Below are positions 1 through 6,803 of a stretch of 33,382 bases of DNA, piece by piece. The stretch covers positions 1-33,382 of the forward strand of contig JAHEYF010000046.1 in the NCBI GenBank assembly GCA_023251755.1. Direction: 5' to 3'. The notes beneath the pieces are model-generated. The model saw only the letters and a program-made list of their open reading frames with translations. It was not told the DNA's origin and made no database searches. The translations under genes and the position numbers were made by a program. The DNA is from Bacteroidota bacterium. Its GTDB lineage: Bacteria; Bacteroidota; Bacteroidia; B-17B0; Aurantibacillaceae. The stretch's first letter is position 1. The number at the start of each line of letters is the position of its first letter.

Positions 1-178
1 TTTTCTTTTGGTCCTTACTAATGAAGATTCTCCGGATTCGTTTTCCATACAGTTTTTGCTGCTAAAAAATTACGAAAAAAAAATGAATTTTTCAGGCAGG
101 CTTCTTCTTTCTTTTAACCCTGTGAGGTTAAAAAATTTATTGCTAAAAATCCTTTAATTAATATAGGTTCATTTTTTG

Positions 179-344
179 TTTACAGGCCGCCCCTATGCGG
201 CTTGATGTTTTGGTGAATATCTTTTCTACAAACAGATTGCTCCTAACGGAGCGGGTAAAGCTGCTTTAGGGCCCCGGAGGGGGCGAACTGTTTGTAGGAA
301 AAATGAATCATTGTCTTGCAAGCCCCATAGGGGCGGCCTGTAAA
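179..344. repeat. Nested palindromic intergenic element
   Basis: Two 26-nt arms (179-204 and 319-344) are inverted copies with a single mismatch. Inside them, a second 10-bp inverted pair (226-235, CTACAAACAG, with 288-297) encloses a small hairpin (GCTCC, loop TAAC, GGAGC at 239-252) and a GC-rich GCCCC/GGGGC hairpin near 270-284. The whole could fold as a cloverleaf-like cruciform or RNA. It contains no ORF and lies just downstream of the GDSL gene, so it could end or stabilise the operon transcript. It looks like a dispersed REP/MITE-type element. Only one copy is in the window, so mobility cannot be judged here. Confidence 0.8.
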
Positions 345-362
345 TTTAAAAACAAAGATTGT

Positions 363-1631
363 TTATGAGATGATCCCGCTGTACCTCAGAATATTTACGT
401 GCGGAACAAGTGTTTCGTACCTGGTATTGATGGCTTTAATAAAAACATTGGCGAGCAGTGCTTGCCCAAAAGGGCTGAGGTGAACCCCGTCCAAAGAAAA
501 GACCCCTCTTTTTTTGTAGGTAATGGTGCAGCTTGTTTCGTTGTAGCTACTGTCTTCACTCAGTGTTTTTATAAACGAATTGACATCCACAAAAGCCAGT
601 CCTTTTTGTTGGGCGATGGATAGAATACAATTGTTGTAAGCATCAACTGCATTTTGTATAATTTCTATTTCTGCAGCAATTAGCGTGTATTGTTCAGGGA
701 TGGGTTTCATCGCCTTCATGTAATTACACTTGCCGGCATCCAACAATACATCTGCTAAAATCAAATCTTCGTTGCAGGCTTGTCTTATTCCTTCCGGAAT
801 AGTTATGTCTTCAATAACAAAAGAATTGTTTCCTTCCCTGAACATCATGCCGGTGTTTTTATAACGGGCATTCAGCAAGGCCGCTCCCGCTTTATCAAGC
901 AAGAGGCCATTGTAAGGAACAACCGTAAAATAAGGAATGGACCTGAGATCAGGGATATTGGCGATGGCTCCCTGGGTGCCGTTTGCGGTTAAAGCATTGA
1001 CGAGGGTCAGCAGGCTGCTGGTAAAACCAATTCCAGGAGGGCCTGAAACAGGGGTAACTGCATCCAATGTAGCTCCTGATAAGGCAAAAGCCAGTACATC
1101 ATTGTTACCAATGAATAAAGAAAAAAAACCTGGGCTCATGGCCAGGGCATCGGATAAAACCGATGCTGTGAGCGGATTGGAGGCCATGCGTGTAAAAAAG
1201 GGGTTGAAGTTCCCCGGTCCATTGTTGGGGTTGCCATATCCCGGGGTAATTAATGAAACCGACTTGGCCCCCGGTACGGCCATGTTGTTAAAAGGACCCT
1301 GAGCAGGGTATGTATTTGTGGCAAACGCAGCCAGGTCTCCCTGGGCAGCGATGTATTTTGGTATCAGGACATTTTCTCCCGAACAGTCTTTTGCATTTTG
1401 CAACACCATGCGGGAGTTTCCCATAAAGCCAATACCAACCGAACCAGGACTCACAAAAGCCTGCTTAAAATTACCGCCACTTGTTAATTGAAATTGTCTG
1501 GCTATTATTTGTGAATAGGCATTTTGTTGCCCCTTATAAAACAAAGCACCGTCGGCGTAACCAGAAGTAACCGAATCGCCAAGAGCTACATAAGAACTAA
1601 AATCAGGCGTATTTTTTTCCGACAAAGACAT
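363..1631 (-). CDS. SGNH/GDSL-family hydrolase lacking a signal peptide
   Basis: A 422-aa esterase/lipase-type protein of the SGNH family. Block I is ALGDSVTSGY with the nucleophile Ser20, a block III-like GNND follows in the middle, and block V is DGVHLSPFG with Asp381 and His384 completing the triad. It also has the SSYVALGDS...GALFYKGQQNAYSQIIA opening typical of Bacteroidota homologues, which usually carry a lipoprotein signal before this segment. Here the ATG is directly preceded by an in-frame TGA, so no N-terminal extension is possible and the protein as written is cytoplasmic. It is the last gene of the acyl-CoA operon, separated from DUF4442 by a strong inverted repeat. It may hydrolyse acyl esters. 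The substrate is unknown. Confidence 0.85.
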   Translation of the reverse strand: MSLSEKNTPDFSSYVALGDSVTSGYADGALFYKGQQNAYSQIIARQFQLTSGGNFKQAFVSPGSVGIGFMGNSRMVLQNAKDCSGENVLIPKYIAAQGDLAAFATNTYPAQGPFNNMAVPGAKSVSLITPGYGNPNNGPGNFNPFFTRMASNPLTASVLSDALAMSPGFFSLFIGNNDVLAFALSGATLDAVTPVSGPPGIGFTSSLLTLVNALTANGTQGAIANIPDLRSIPYFTVVPYNGLLLDKAGAALLNARYKNTGMMFREGNNSFVIEDITIPEGIRQACNEDLILADVLLDAGKCNYMKAMKPIPEQYTLIAAEIEIIQNAVDAYNNCILSIAQQKGLAFVDVNSFIKTLSEDSSYNETSCTITYKKRGVFSLDGVHLSPFGQALLANVFIKAINTRYETLVPHVNILRYSGIIS

Positions 1632-1640
1632 TCATTTAAG

Positions 1641-1721
1641 TTAAAAGTTAAAAGTAATAAGTTAAAAGGCCTCGATCCTAACCGGGATCATTCTTTTAAA
1701 TTTTAACTTATTACTTTTAAC
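1641..1721. repeat. Heptad arrays forming a 21-bp perfect inverted repeat
   Basis: Heptads TTAAAAG, TTAAAAG, TAATAAG, TTAAAAG fill 1641-1668. A perfect 21-nt inverted copy of 1647-1667 lies at 1701-1721. The 33-nt loop holds a further GATCC/GGATC stem. The structure occupies the whole spacer between the DUF4442 stop and the GDSL start and could act as an attenuator or terminator inside the operon. Confidence 0.85.
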
Positions 1722-1727
1722 TTGACG

Positions 1728-2240
1728 TTAGTCAATTTTCATTTTTACATTTTTCCAGGCCTTTATCTGCCAATTGATTAAACCCGTACAAATATGATTG
1801 TTGCTGGTGTCAAGCACCTCCACCGTAAACTCTTTAAACATAGCTTCCTGATTTTTCAGGGGAATTAAAATGCTATCGTTTACCTGTTGGGCAGACAGTT
1901 TGAATTTTACCACCACATCGTTCTTGGCCTGGTAATGGTAAGTCATGTGAATGTTTTTTAAAATAATGCGGTATTCTTTGGGCGACAGGTGCAAGAGCAA
2001 ACTAAAACCCGAAACGTACTCGCACAATGTAGCCAGCAAACAAGCGTGTATGCCTTTTATGTGATTGTGGTTGTTGCGTTTATTCGGTGCAATCATAATC
2101 ACCTCATCGTTATCAATGGATTGTATTTTTATTTTATGCGGATTGTTGAAAGGAACTGTCCGCAATAAAATAAAATTTAATACCCACAGGTAAAACCGGG
2201 ACTTACCTGCTTTGTTGACAAGGGCATTCAGCTTGTCCAT
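1728..2240 (-). CDS. DUF4442 hotdog-fold protein (putative acyl-CoA thioesterase)
   Basis: 170 aa, resembling the DUF4442 branch of the hotdog superfamily (PaaI/YiiD-C-like). Seen: an N-terminal segment with FYLWVLNFILLRTVPF, then the central helix region NHNHIKGIHACLLATLCEYVSG, in which N-x-x-x-H-x-G-A resembles the hotdog acyl-CoA-binding helix, then beta strands to the C-terminus. It starts 4 nt after the acyl-CoA-binding-protein stop and is therefore translationally linked to it. Inferred role: hydrolysis or binding of acyl-CoA produced by or fed into the operon's beta-oxidation enzymes. No catalytic residue can be assigned with certainty. Confidence 0.75.
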   Translation of the reverse strand: MDKLNALVNKAGKSRFYLWVLNFILLRTVPFNNPHKIKIQSIDNDEVIMIAPNKRNNHNHIKGIHACLLATLCEYVSGFSLLLHLSPKEYRIILKNIHMTYHYQAKNDVVVKFKLSAQQVNDSILIPLKNQEAMFKEFTVEVLDTSNNHICTGLINWQIKAWKNVKMKID

Positions 2241-2244
2241 AAGT

Positions 2245-2499
2245 TTAAAATAAACTGTTTACAAAGTCTATGTATTTTTGTTGTGCCTCTTCTTTGGCCA
2301 TGCCCTTTTTGGCATTCCAGGCATTGTATTTAGCAGCTGCCACAAAATCAAACATAGCAGGTTTGTCTGCGTTAATGTCGCCAATAGTAGCTTGTTTGTT
2401 TAAGGCATACAGCTCCAGCATTTTTTCGTTGGAAGGTTTTCCGGGCAATTCAAGCACCCTTTTTTTTGCTTCTTCGAATTTTGTTTCAAGTTCAGTCAT
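2245..2499 (-). CDS. Acyl-CoA-binding protein (ACBP)
   Basis: 84 aa, the usual single-domain ACBP length (about 86-90). The family signature is visible: LYALNKQATIGD (the Y-K-Q-A-T-x-G-D region that contacts CoA), KPAMFDF, and AKYNAWNAKKGMAKEEAQQKY on the third and fourth helices. It binds medium/long-chain acyl-CoA in the cytosol and acts as a buffer between the synthetase, the dehydrogenase and the thioesterases. ACBP is sporadic in bacteria. Its place inside a beta-oxidation operon supports a real role in acyl-CoA delivery. Confidence 0.93.
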   Translation of the reverse strand: MTELETKFEEAKKRVLELPGKPSNEKMLELYALNKQATIGDINADKPAMFDFVAAAKYNAWNAKKGMAKEEAQQKYIDFVNSLF

Positions 2500-2598
2500 A
2501 TTAATAGTTTATGCGTTTATTTGTTCTTTGGTTCAATCGTTTGTGAAATTAGAAAGTTCCTTAGTTCATACATTTAATAGTTTATACAGTAACACCAA

Positions 2599-2630
2599 CG
2601 AAAGAACAAGTGAACAAATAAACTAATGAA
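2599..2630. repeat. Heptad array at thioesterase stop
   Basis: Read on the minus strand the words are GTTCATT, AGTTTAT, TTGTTCA, CTTGTTC, in strict 7-nt phase. The last residues and the TAG stop of the thioesterase (2623-2625) lie inside this array. A looser array of the same vocabulary sits on the other side of the spacer (about 2505-2540). Confidence 0.6.
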
Positions 2631-3066
2631 CTACCTCCACTATAAAATCCTCTGTCCTTGGAATCTCTAAAAAGCGTGCAGACCATTCTTCCGGAAGTAC
2701 GGTTAATTTTCTTTTTTGCATATCAATCCAGGCGCCGTCTACATTTATGATGGCTGCTTTTACGTCGTCCGAACGAAACAGTTCCTGCTTAAATGACCAG
2801 CGTGATCCGTCTTTTCTGATTTTACACATTTCACAACTTACCCTGATGGTATCGTTGGGTCTTACTTCCCGCAGGTAAATTAATTCTTCACGAAAAAGAA
2901 TGGGCCCTACTTTTAATTGTTCCAATACCTGTGAAGTGATCGAAATTGTCTCCAGCATATTTAACCTGGCCTGGGCTGCAAAATCGGCATAGGCTGAATG
3001 GCGCAGGTGCATGTTGGCATCCACCTGCGACCACATGACCGAGCCTTCGTAAAAAATGTTGTTCAT
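2623..3066 (-). CDS. Acyl-CoA thioesterase, 4HBT hotdog family
   Basis: 147 aa from the ATG at 3066. A TTG 9 nt upstream would also be open, but the ATG overlaps the acyl-CoA dehydrogenase stop as TAATG, which decides the start. The 4-hydroxybenzoyl-CoA-thioesterase-like signature is present near the N-terminus: SQVDANMHLRHSAYADFAAQAR, where the Asp is the expected catalytic residue and MHLRHSAY matches the usual GHVNNxxY. FREELIYLREVRPNDTIRV is the following strand pair. It presumably hydrolyses acyl-CoA to free acid and CoA, preventing CoA trapping during beta-oxidation. Substrate length cannot be read from the sequence. Confidence 0.88.
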   Translation of the reverse strand: MNNIFYEGSVMWSQVDANMHLRHSAYADFAAQARLNMLETISITSQVLEQLKVGPILFREELIYLREVRPNDTIRVSCEMCKIRKDGSRWSFKQELFRSDDVKAAIINVDGAWIDMQKRKLTVLPEEWSARFLEIPRTEDFIVEVVH

Positions 3067-4838
3067 TAAAAACAATATTTATTTTCGGCAATAATTTTTT
3101 CAGCAATGCGTTGACGGGCTTCTTTCATATTGAAAGGCTCTTGTTTTGTAAAACGTTTCAATCCCATTAACATCATACGCAATTCATCACCCTCTGCATA
3201 ACTGTTCAGGGCTTCTTTGCCATACAATCCTATTTTATCGCAGACTCCGTTTACATATACCCGCATCATGTCTAACTGGATCTTACAAGCGGCTTCACCT
3301 TTCATGCTGATCATTTTTTCCACACGCAGTAATACAGATTCAGCCACATAGGTTTCAATAATCATATCGGCAATGTTCATCAGTATTTCCTGTTCTTTGC
3401 TGAGGGTAGCCATTAGTTTTTGCACTGCACCACCGGCAACCAGCAGTATTGCCTTTTTGTAATTAACAATTAATTTTTTCTCGTAAGCGAACAAGGTATC
3501 ATCCGGTTCGCTCATTTCAGGAATACCGACCAATTCAGCTCCTACTTTTTGAGCAGGCCCCATTAAATCGAGTTCACCTTTCATGGCACGTTTTAAAATC
3601 ATGTCCACAATTAACAAGCGGTTGATTTCGTTAGTCCCTTCAAATATCCTGTTGATACGCGCATCCCGATAAGTCCTGTCCATTGGTGCTTCGGCACTGT
3701 AGCCCATACCACCATATATCTGTACACCTTCATCGGCCACATAATCCAGCACTTCTGATCCGTGTACTTTCAATATGGCTGCTTCAACTGCAAACTGTTC
3801 AACACCTTTTAATTTGGCTTTGGCTTCATCCATGCCTCCTTCTTTTAAAGCAAGAATGGCGTCTTCAATGTTTTGAGAAGCCCTGTAAATAGCACTTTCA
3901 GAAGCGAAAACACGGATGGCCTGTTCGGCTAATTTATAACGGATGGCGCCATACTTGGAAATAGGACGGCCAAACTGGTTGCGCTCGTTGGCGTATTGCA
4001 CCGATAAATTAATTGTTTTTTTACATCCTCCAATCGCAGCACCAGCCAGCTTTACACGGCCCAGGTTTAAAATATTTACAGCTATCTTAAATCCGTTTTC
4101 ACGATCTGATAATAAATTTTCAACGGGCACTTTGCAATCATTAAAAAACACCTGACGTGTAGAACTTCCTTTGATCCCCATTTTATGCTCTTCGGGATTC
4201 AATGAAATTCCGCCAAAAGCTTTTTCAACAATAAAGGCAGACAAATTTTTATCGTCGTCTATTTTTGCAAACACAGTAAATATATCGGCAAACCCCCCGT
4301 TGGTGATCCACATTTTTTGACCATTCAAAATATAGTGTTTACCATCTGCCGAAAGTTTGGCATTGGTTTTTCCACTGTTCGCATCCGAACCACTGCCCGG
4401 CTCTGTTAAGCAATAACAGGCTTTCCATTCTCCGGTTGCTAACTTCGGAATGTATTTCTTTTTTTGTGCTTCGTTGCCATAATATAAAATAGGCAGGGTA
4501 CCAATACCGGTATGAGCCGAAAGAGCCACAGCAGCTGAATGTCCTCCTCCTATTACTTCGGTGGTTAGCATAGACGTTGTAAAATCAAAACCCAGACCGC
4601 CTAAATCTTCGGGGATGGAGATGCCGAGTATACCCAGTTCACCTGCTTTTTCGAGTATGGCCGGCATTAAGCCTGCTTCCTGGTTGTCTATTCTGATTAA
4701 GTGAGGGATGACTTCCTGGTCGATAAAATCTTCGCAGGTTTTTTTCATCATCAGTTGTTCCTCTGTCCATTGTTCGGGGATAAAAATATCCTGGGCTAAA
4801 GTTTCTTTGATTAAAAATTCGCCACCTTTTGTTTTCAT
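3066..4838 (-). CDS. fadE: Acyl-CoA dehydrogenase, FadE/VLCAD type
   Basis: 590 aa. An N-terminal helical domain is followed by the FAD/acyl-CoA middle domain (CYCLTEPGSGSD at 141-152, MWITNGG at 176-182), a C-terminal helical domain, and a further ~170-aa tail as in VLCAD and Bacillus FadE. The catalytic base is Glu400 in RIFEGTNE, the VLCAD position. It catalyses the first, FAD-dependent 2,3-dehydrogenation of long-chain acyl-CoA, passing electrons to ETF (not encoded in this window). It is downstream of fadN and fadA, as in the fadNAE operon, but separated from fadA by an IVP gene and heptad arrays. Confidence 0.95.
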   Translation of the reverse strand: MKTKGGEFLIKETLAQDIFIPEQWTEEQLMMKKTCEDFIDQEVIPHLIRIDNQEAGLMPAILEKAGELGILGISIPEDLGGLGFDFTTSMLTTEVIGGGHSAAVALSAHTGIGTLPILYYGNEAQKKKYIPKLATGEWKACYCLTEPGSGSDANSGKTNAKLSADGKHYILNGQKMWITNGGFADIFTVFAKIDDDKNLSAFIVEKAFGGISLNPEEHKMGIKGSSTRQVFFNDCKVPVENLLSDRENGFKIAVNILNLGRVKLAGAAIGGCKKTINLSVQYANERNQFGRPISKYGAIRYKLAEQAIRVFASESAIYRASQNIEDAILALKEGGMDEAKAKLKGVEQFAVEAAILKVHGSEVLDYVADEGVQIYGGMGYSAEAPMDRTYRDARINRIFEGTNEINRLLIVDMILKRAMKGELDLMGPAQKVGAELVGIPEMSEPDDTLFAYEKKLIVNYKKAILLVAGGAVQKLMATLSKEQEILMNIADMIIETYVAESVLLRVEKMISMKGEAACKIQLDMMRVYVNGVCDKIGLYGKEALNSYAEGDELRMMLMGLKRFTKQEPFNMKEARQRIAEKIIAENKYCF

Positions 4839-4841
4839 AGA

Positions 4842-4897
4842 GTATTGAGATTTGAGATGTTAGATATTAGATTTGAGTATTGAGATGTTAGTATTTA
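4842..4897 (+). repeat. Eight consecutive GATNTTGA-type heptads
   Basis: Eight uninterrupted 7-mers of pattern G[AT][TA]NT[TG]A (for example GTATTGA, GATTTGA, GATGTTA, GATATTA). The array begins 4 nt upstream of the fadE ATG. Its last heptad contains the stop codon of the IVP gene (TAA at 4895-4897). Confidence 0.9.
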
Positions 4898-5290
4898 TTG
4901 GGATTTTAGATTTGAGGTATCAACTACAACCTGTTTAGTGCTATTTAATGTTTTTTGAAAACCATAATTCATTTTTTGTATTTCCTCAATTTTAGATAGT
5001 AAAGCATCTGTTGTTTCATCGTTTAATAGATTAAGCTGATTGGCAATAATGACCTGCGTCTGTAATTCATAAGAGGAGCCATTGGCTACGGATAAAAATT
5101 GACGGAACTCGTTCTTAGAATTTCTACCCGCACCTTCGGAAATGTTTGATGGGATTGAAACAGCAGCCCTTCTTATCTGCGAAGTTAAACCATAGGTTTC
5201 TTCCTTCGGGAATTTCTCAGTAGCCTTATATATTTCAACAGTAAGTTCCATCGCTTTAGTCCAGATTTTGAGCTCTTTAATGTTATGCAT
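4895..5290 (-). CDS. Four-helix-bundle protein of the 23S-rRNA IVP (S23/Avd-like) family
   Basis: 131 aa from the ATG at 5290. Typical family sequence: NIKELKIWTKAMELTVEIYKAT, FPKEETYGLTSQIRRAAVSIPSNISEGAGRNS, FLSVANGSSYELQTQ, four amphipathic helices. An ATG at 5371 would add 27 residues (rich in I, S, L, Y), but these are only translated heptad repeat, so the internal start is preferred. The C-terminal NLKSQ is also encoded by repeat. Relatives occur in rRNA intervening sequences and as Avd in diversity-generating retroelements. No reverse transcriptase or rRNA is near. The function of stand-alone copies is not known. It sits between fadA and fadE, bounded by inverted heptad arrays. Confidence 0.9.
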   Translation of the reverse strand: MHNIKELKIWTKAMELTVEIYKATEKFPKEETYGLTSQIRRAAVSIPSNISEGAGRNSKNEFRQFLSVANGSSYELQTQVIIANQLNLLNDETTDALLSKIEEIQKMNYGFQKTLNSTKQVVVDTSNLKSQ

Positions 5291-5297
5291 CTTTTTA

Positions 5298-5366
5298 GAT
5301 ATTAGTATTGAGACATTAGATGTGAGATATTGGTATTGAGATTTAGATGTGAGTATTGAGATGATA
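5298..5366 (+). repeat. Heptad array upstream of IVP gene
   Basis: Ten near-consecutive 7-mers of the same GATNTTGA vocabulary (GATATTA, GTATTGA, GACATTA, GATGTGA and so on), with one 6-nt unit at 5340-5345. It occupies the leader of the IVP gene and accounts for the spurious N-terminal extension of that ORF. Confidence 0.85.
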
Positions 5367-5415
5367 AGCATTAGAAACTGCTTTTGTAATCATTACGCTT
5401 ATCATACTCCAACTC

Positions 5416-5443
5416 TCAATACTCATATCTCATATCTCAATAC
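5416..5443 (-). repeat. Inverted heptad array at fadA stop
   Basis: Four 7-mers in opposite orientation (plus strand: TCAATAC, TCATATC, TCATATC, TCAATAC). The last base is the first base of the fadA stop triplet (CTA on the plus strand, TAG in sense). Confidence 0.85.
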
Positions 5444-6618
5444 TACAATAATTCAAAGACTCCAGCTGCGCCATGTCCTGTACCAATACACATGGTTACC
5501 ACTCCATACTTTTTATTACGTCTGCGTAATTCATTAAACAGTTGTACCGAAAGTTTTGCCCCACTACAACCTAAGGGATGGCCTAATGAAATAGCCCCGC
5601 CGTTTACATTTACTAAGTCAGGATTGATATCTAATTTCCGTACAACAGCCAATGACTGGGACGCAAATGCTTCGTTCAGTTCAAATAAGTCTATGTCGTT
5701 TAATTTTAAACCGGCCTGGGCAATTGCTTTGGGAATAGCGGCTATGGGCCCTATGCCCATAATGCGTGGAGGTACTCCTGCAACTGCATGTGATACCAAA
5801 CGGGCAATGGGCTTCAGGTTTAATTCTTTCACCATGCGTTCGCTCATCACTAAAACAAAGGAGGCCCCATCGCTGGTTTGCGAAGAGTTTCCTGCTGTAA
5901 CACTTCCTCCCTGTGCAAACACAGGTTTTAGTTTTGCCAGCGCATCGGCCGAAGTATCGGCACGCGGGCCTTCATCAGTATCCACTATATAATCTCTGGT
6001 TTTGCGTTTTTGATTATCATCGAGATAAGTCTCGCTTACTTTTACCGGAACGATCTCGTCTTTAAATTTACCGGCCTGTATAGCTGCAATTGCTTTTTGA
6101 TGGGAGTTGTAACTGAATAAATCCTGGTCCTCGCGCGACACCTTGTATTCGTTCGCTACTGCTTCGGCAGTTAAACCCATGCCCCAATACCAGTCGGCAT
6201 GCTCTTTGGCTACTTTGGGGTTGGGTACAATGCGCCATCCGCCCATGGGTATCAGGCTCATGCTTTCGGCCCCGCCTGCAACAATACAATCGGCCATACC
6301 GGCTGTTATTTTTGCGCTGGCTATGGCAATGGTCTCAAGACCAGACGCACAATAACGGTTGACCGTCATGCCCGAAACTTTATCCGTATCGAGGGCCAAT
6401 AATGAAATTAGTCTGCCCATGTTTAAGCCCTGTTCGGCTTCGGGCATGGCATTACCTACCATTACATCGTCGATGCGTTCTTTGTCTAATTGTGGGACTG
6501 AAGCCACCAAATGCCTGATGACATCGGCTGCCAAATCATCCGGACGGGTAAAGCGGAAGCCCCCTCTGTTGGCTTTTCCTACCGCACTTCTGAAACCTGC
6601 TACTATATATGCGTTCAT
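5443..6618 (-). CDS. fadA: Acetyl-CoA C-acyltransferase (3-ketoacyl-CoA thiolase)
   Basis: 391 aa, the normal thiolase length. The nucleophile is Cys90 in VNRYCASGLE. The second active-site set is His347 in GGAISLGHPLGCSG and Cys377 in CIGTGHGAAG. The AGFRSAVGKA opening and NEAFASQ motif are standard. It cleaves 3-ketoacyl-CoA to acetyl-CoA and a shortened acyl-CoA, the last step of the cycle, and likely forms a complex with the upstream FadN. The gene is bounded on both sides by inverted heptad arrays. Confidence 0.96.
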   Translation of the reverse strand: MNAYIVAGFRSAVGKANRGGFRFTRPDDLAADVIRHLVASVPQLDKERIDDVMVGNAMPEAEQGLNMGRLISLLALDTDKVSGMTVNRYCASGLETIAIASAKITAGMADCIVAGGAESMSLIPMGGWRIVPNPKVAKEHADWYWGMGLTAEAVANEYKVSREDQDLFSYNSHQKAIAAIQAGKFKDEIVPVKVSETYLDDNQKRKTRDYIVDTDEGPRADTSADALAKLKPVFAQGGSVTAGNSSQTSDGASFVLVMSERMVKELNLKPIARLVSHAVAGVPPRIMGIGPIAAIPKAIAQAGLKLNDIDLFELNEAFASQSLAVVRKLDINPDLVNVNGGAISLGHPLGCSGAKLSVQLFNELRRRNKKYGVVTMCIGTGHGAAGVFELL

Positions 6619-6624
6619 AAGTTA

Positions 6625-6666
6625 GATGTTAGTATTGAGTATTGAGATGTTAGATTTGAGATTGGA
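6625..6666 (+). repeat. Heptad array upstream of fadA
   Basis: Six in-phase 7-mers (GATGTTA, GTATTGA, GTATTGA, GATGTTA, GATTTGA, GATTGGA) starting 6 nt upstream of the fadA ATG. It pairs with the inverted array at 6776-6803 at the other end of the 184-bp fadN-fadA spacer. Confidence 0.85.
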
Positions 6667-6775
6667 AATCAATACCTGTATATTTTTTAAAAGCTTATAG
6701 TTTTATATTTATTTTGTATTTCACCAATTGTAATTAATCTGATTCTGACGTTTAGTAATTAAGATGTTCCTAATC

Positions 6776-6803
6776 TCACTACTCAATACTAACATCTCAA
6801 ATC
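6776..6803 (-). repeat. Inverted heptad array at fadN stop
   Basis: Plus-strand words TCACTAC, TCAATAC, TAACATC, TCAAATC. The array ends on the first base of the fadN stop triplet. With 6625-6666 it gives the spacer terminal inverted repeats around about 110 bp of AT-rich sequence in which I see nothing else. Confidence 0.8.

Noticed and set aside
112-133. Hairpin TTTTAACC/GGTTAAAA as a terminator
   Set aside because: An 8-bp AT-rich stem with no clear U-tract on either strand; too weak to call.
5291-5371. Longer start for the IVP protein
   Set aside because: The additional 27 residues are translated heptad repeat and do not belong to the family fold.
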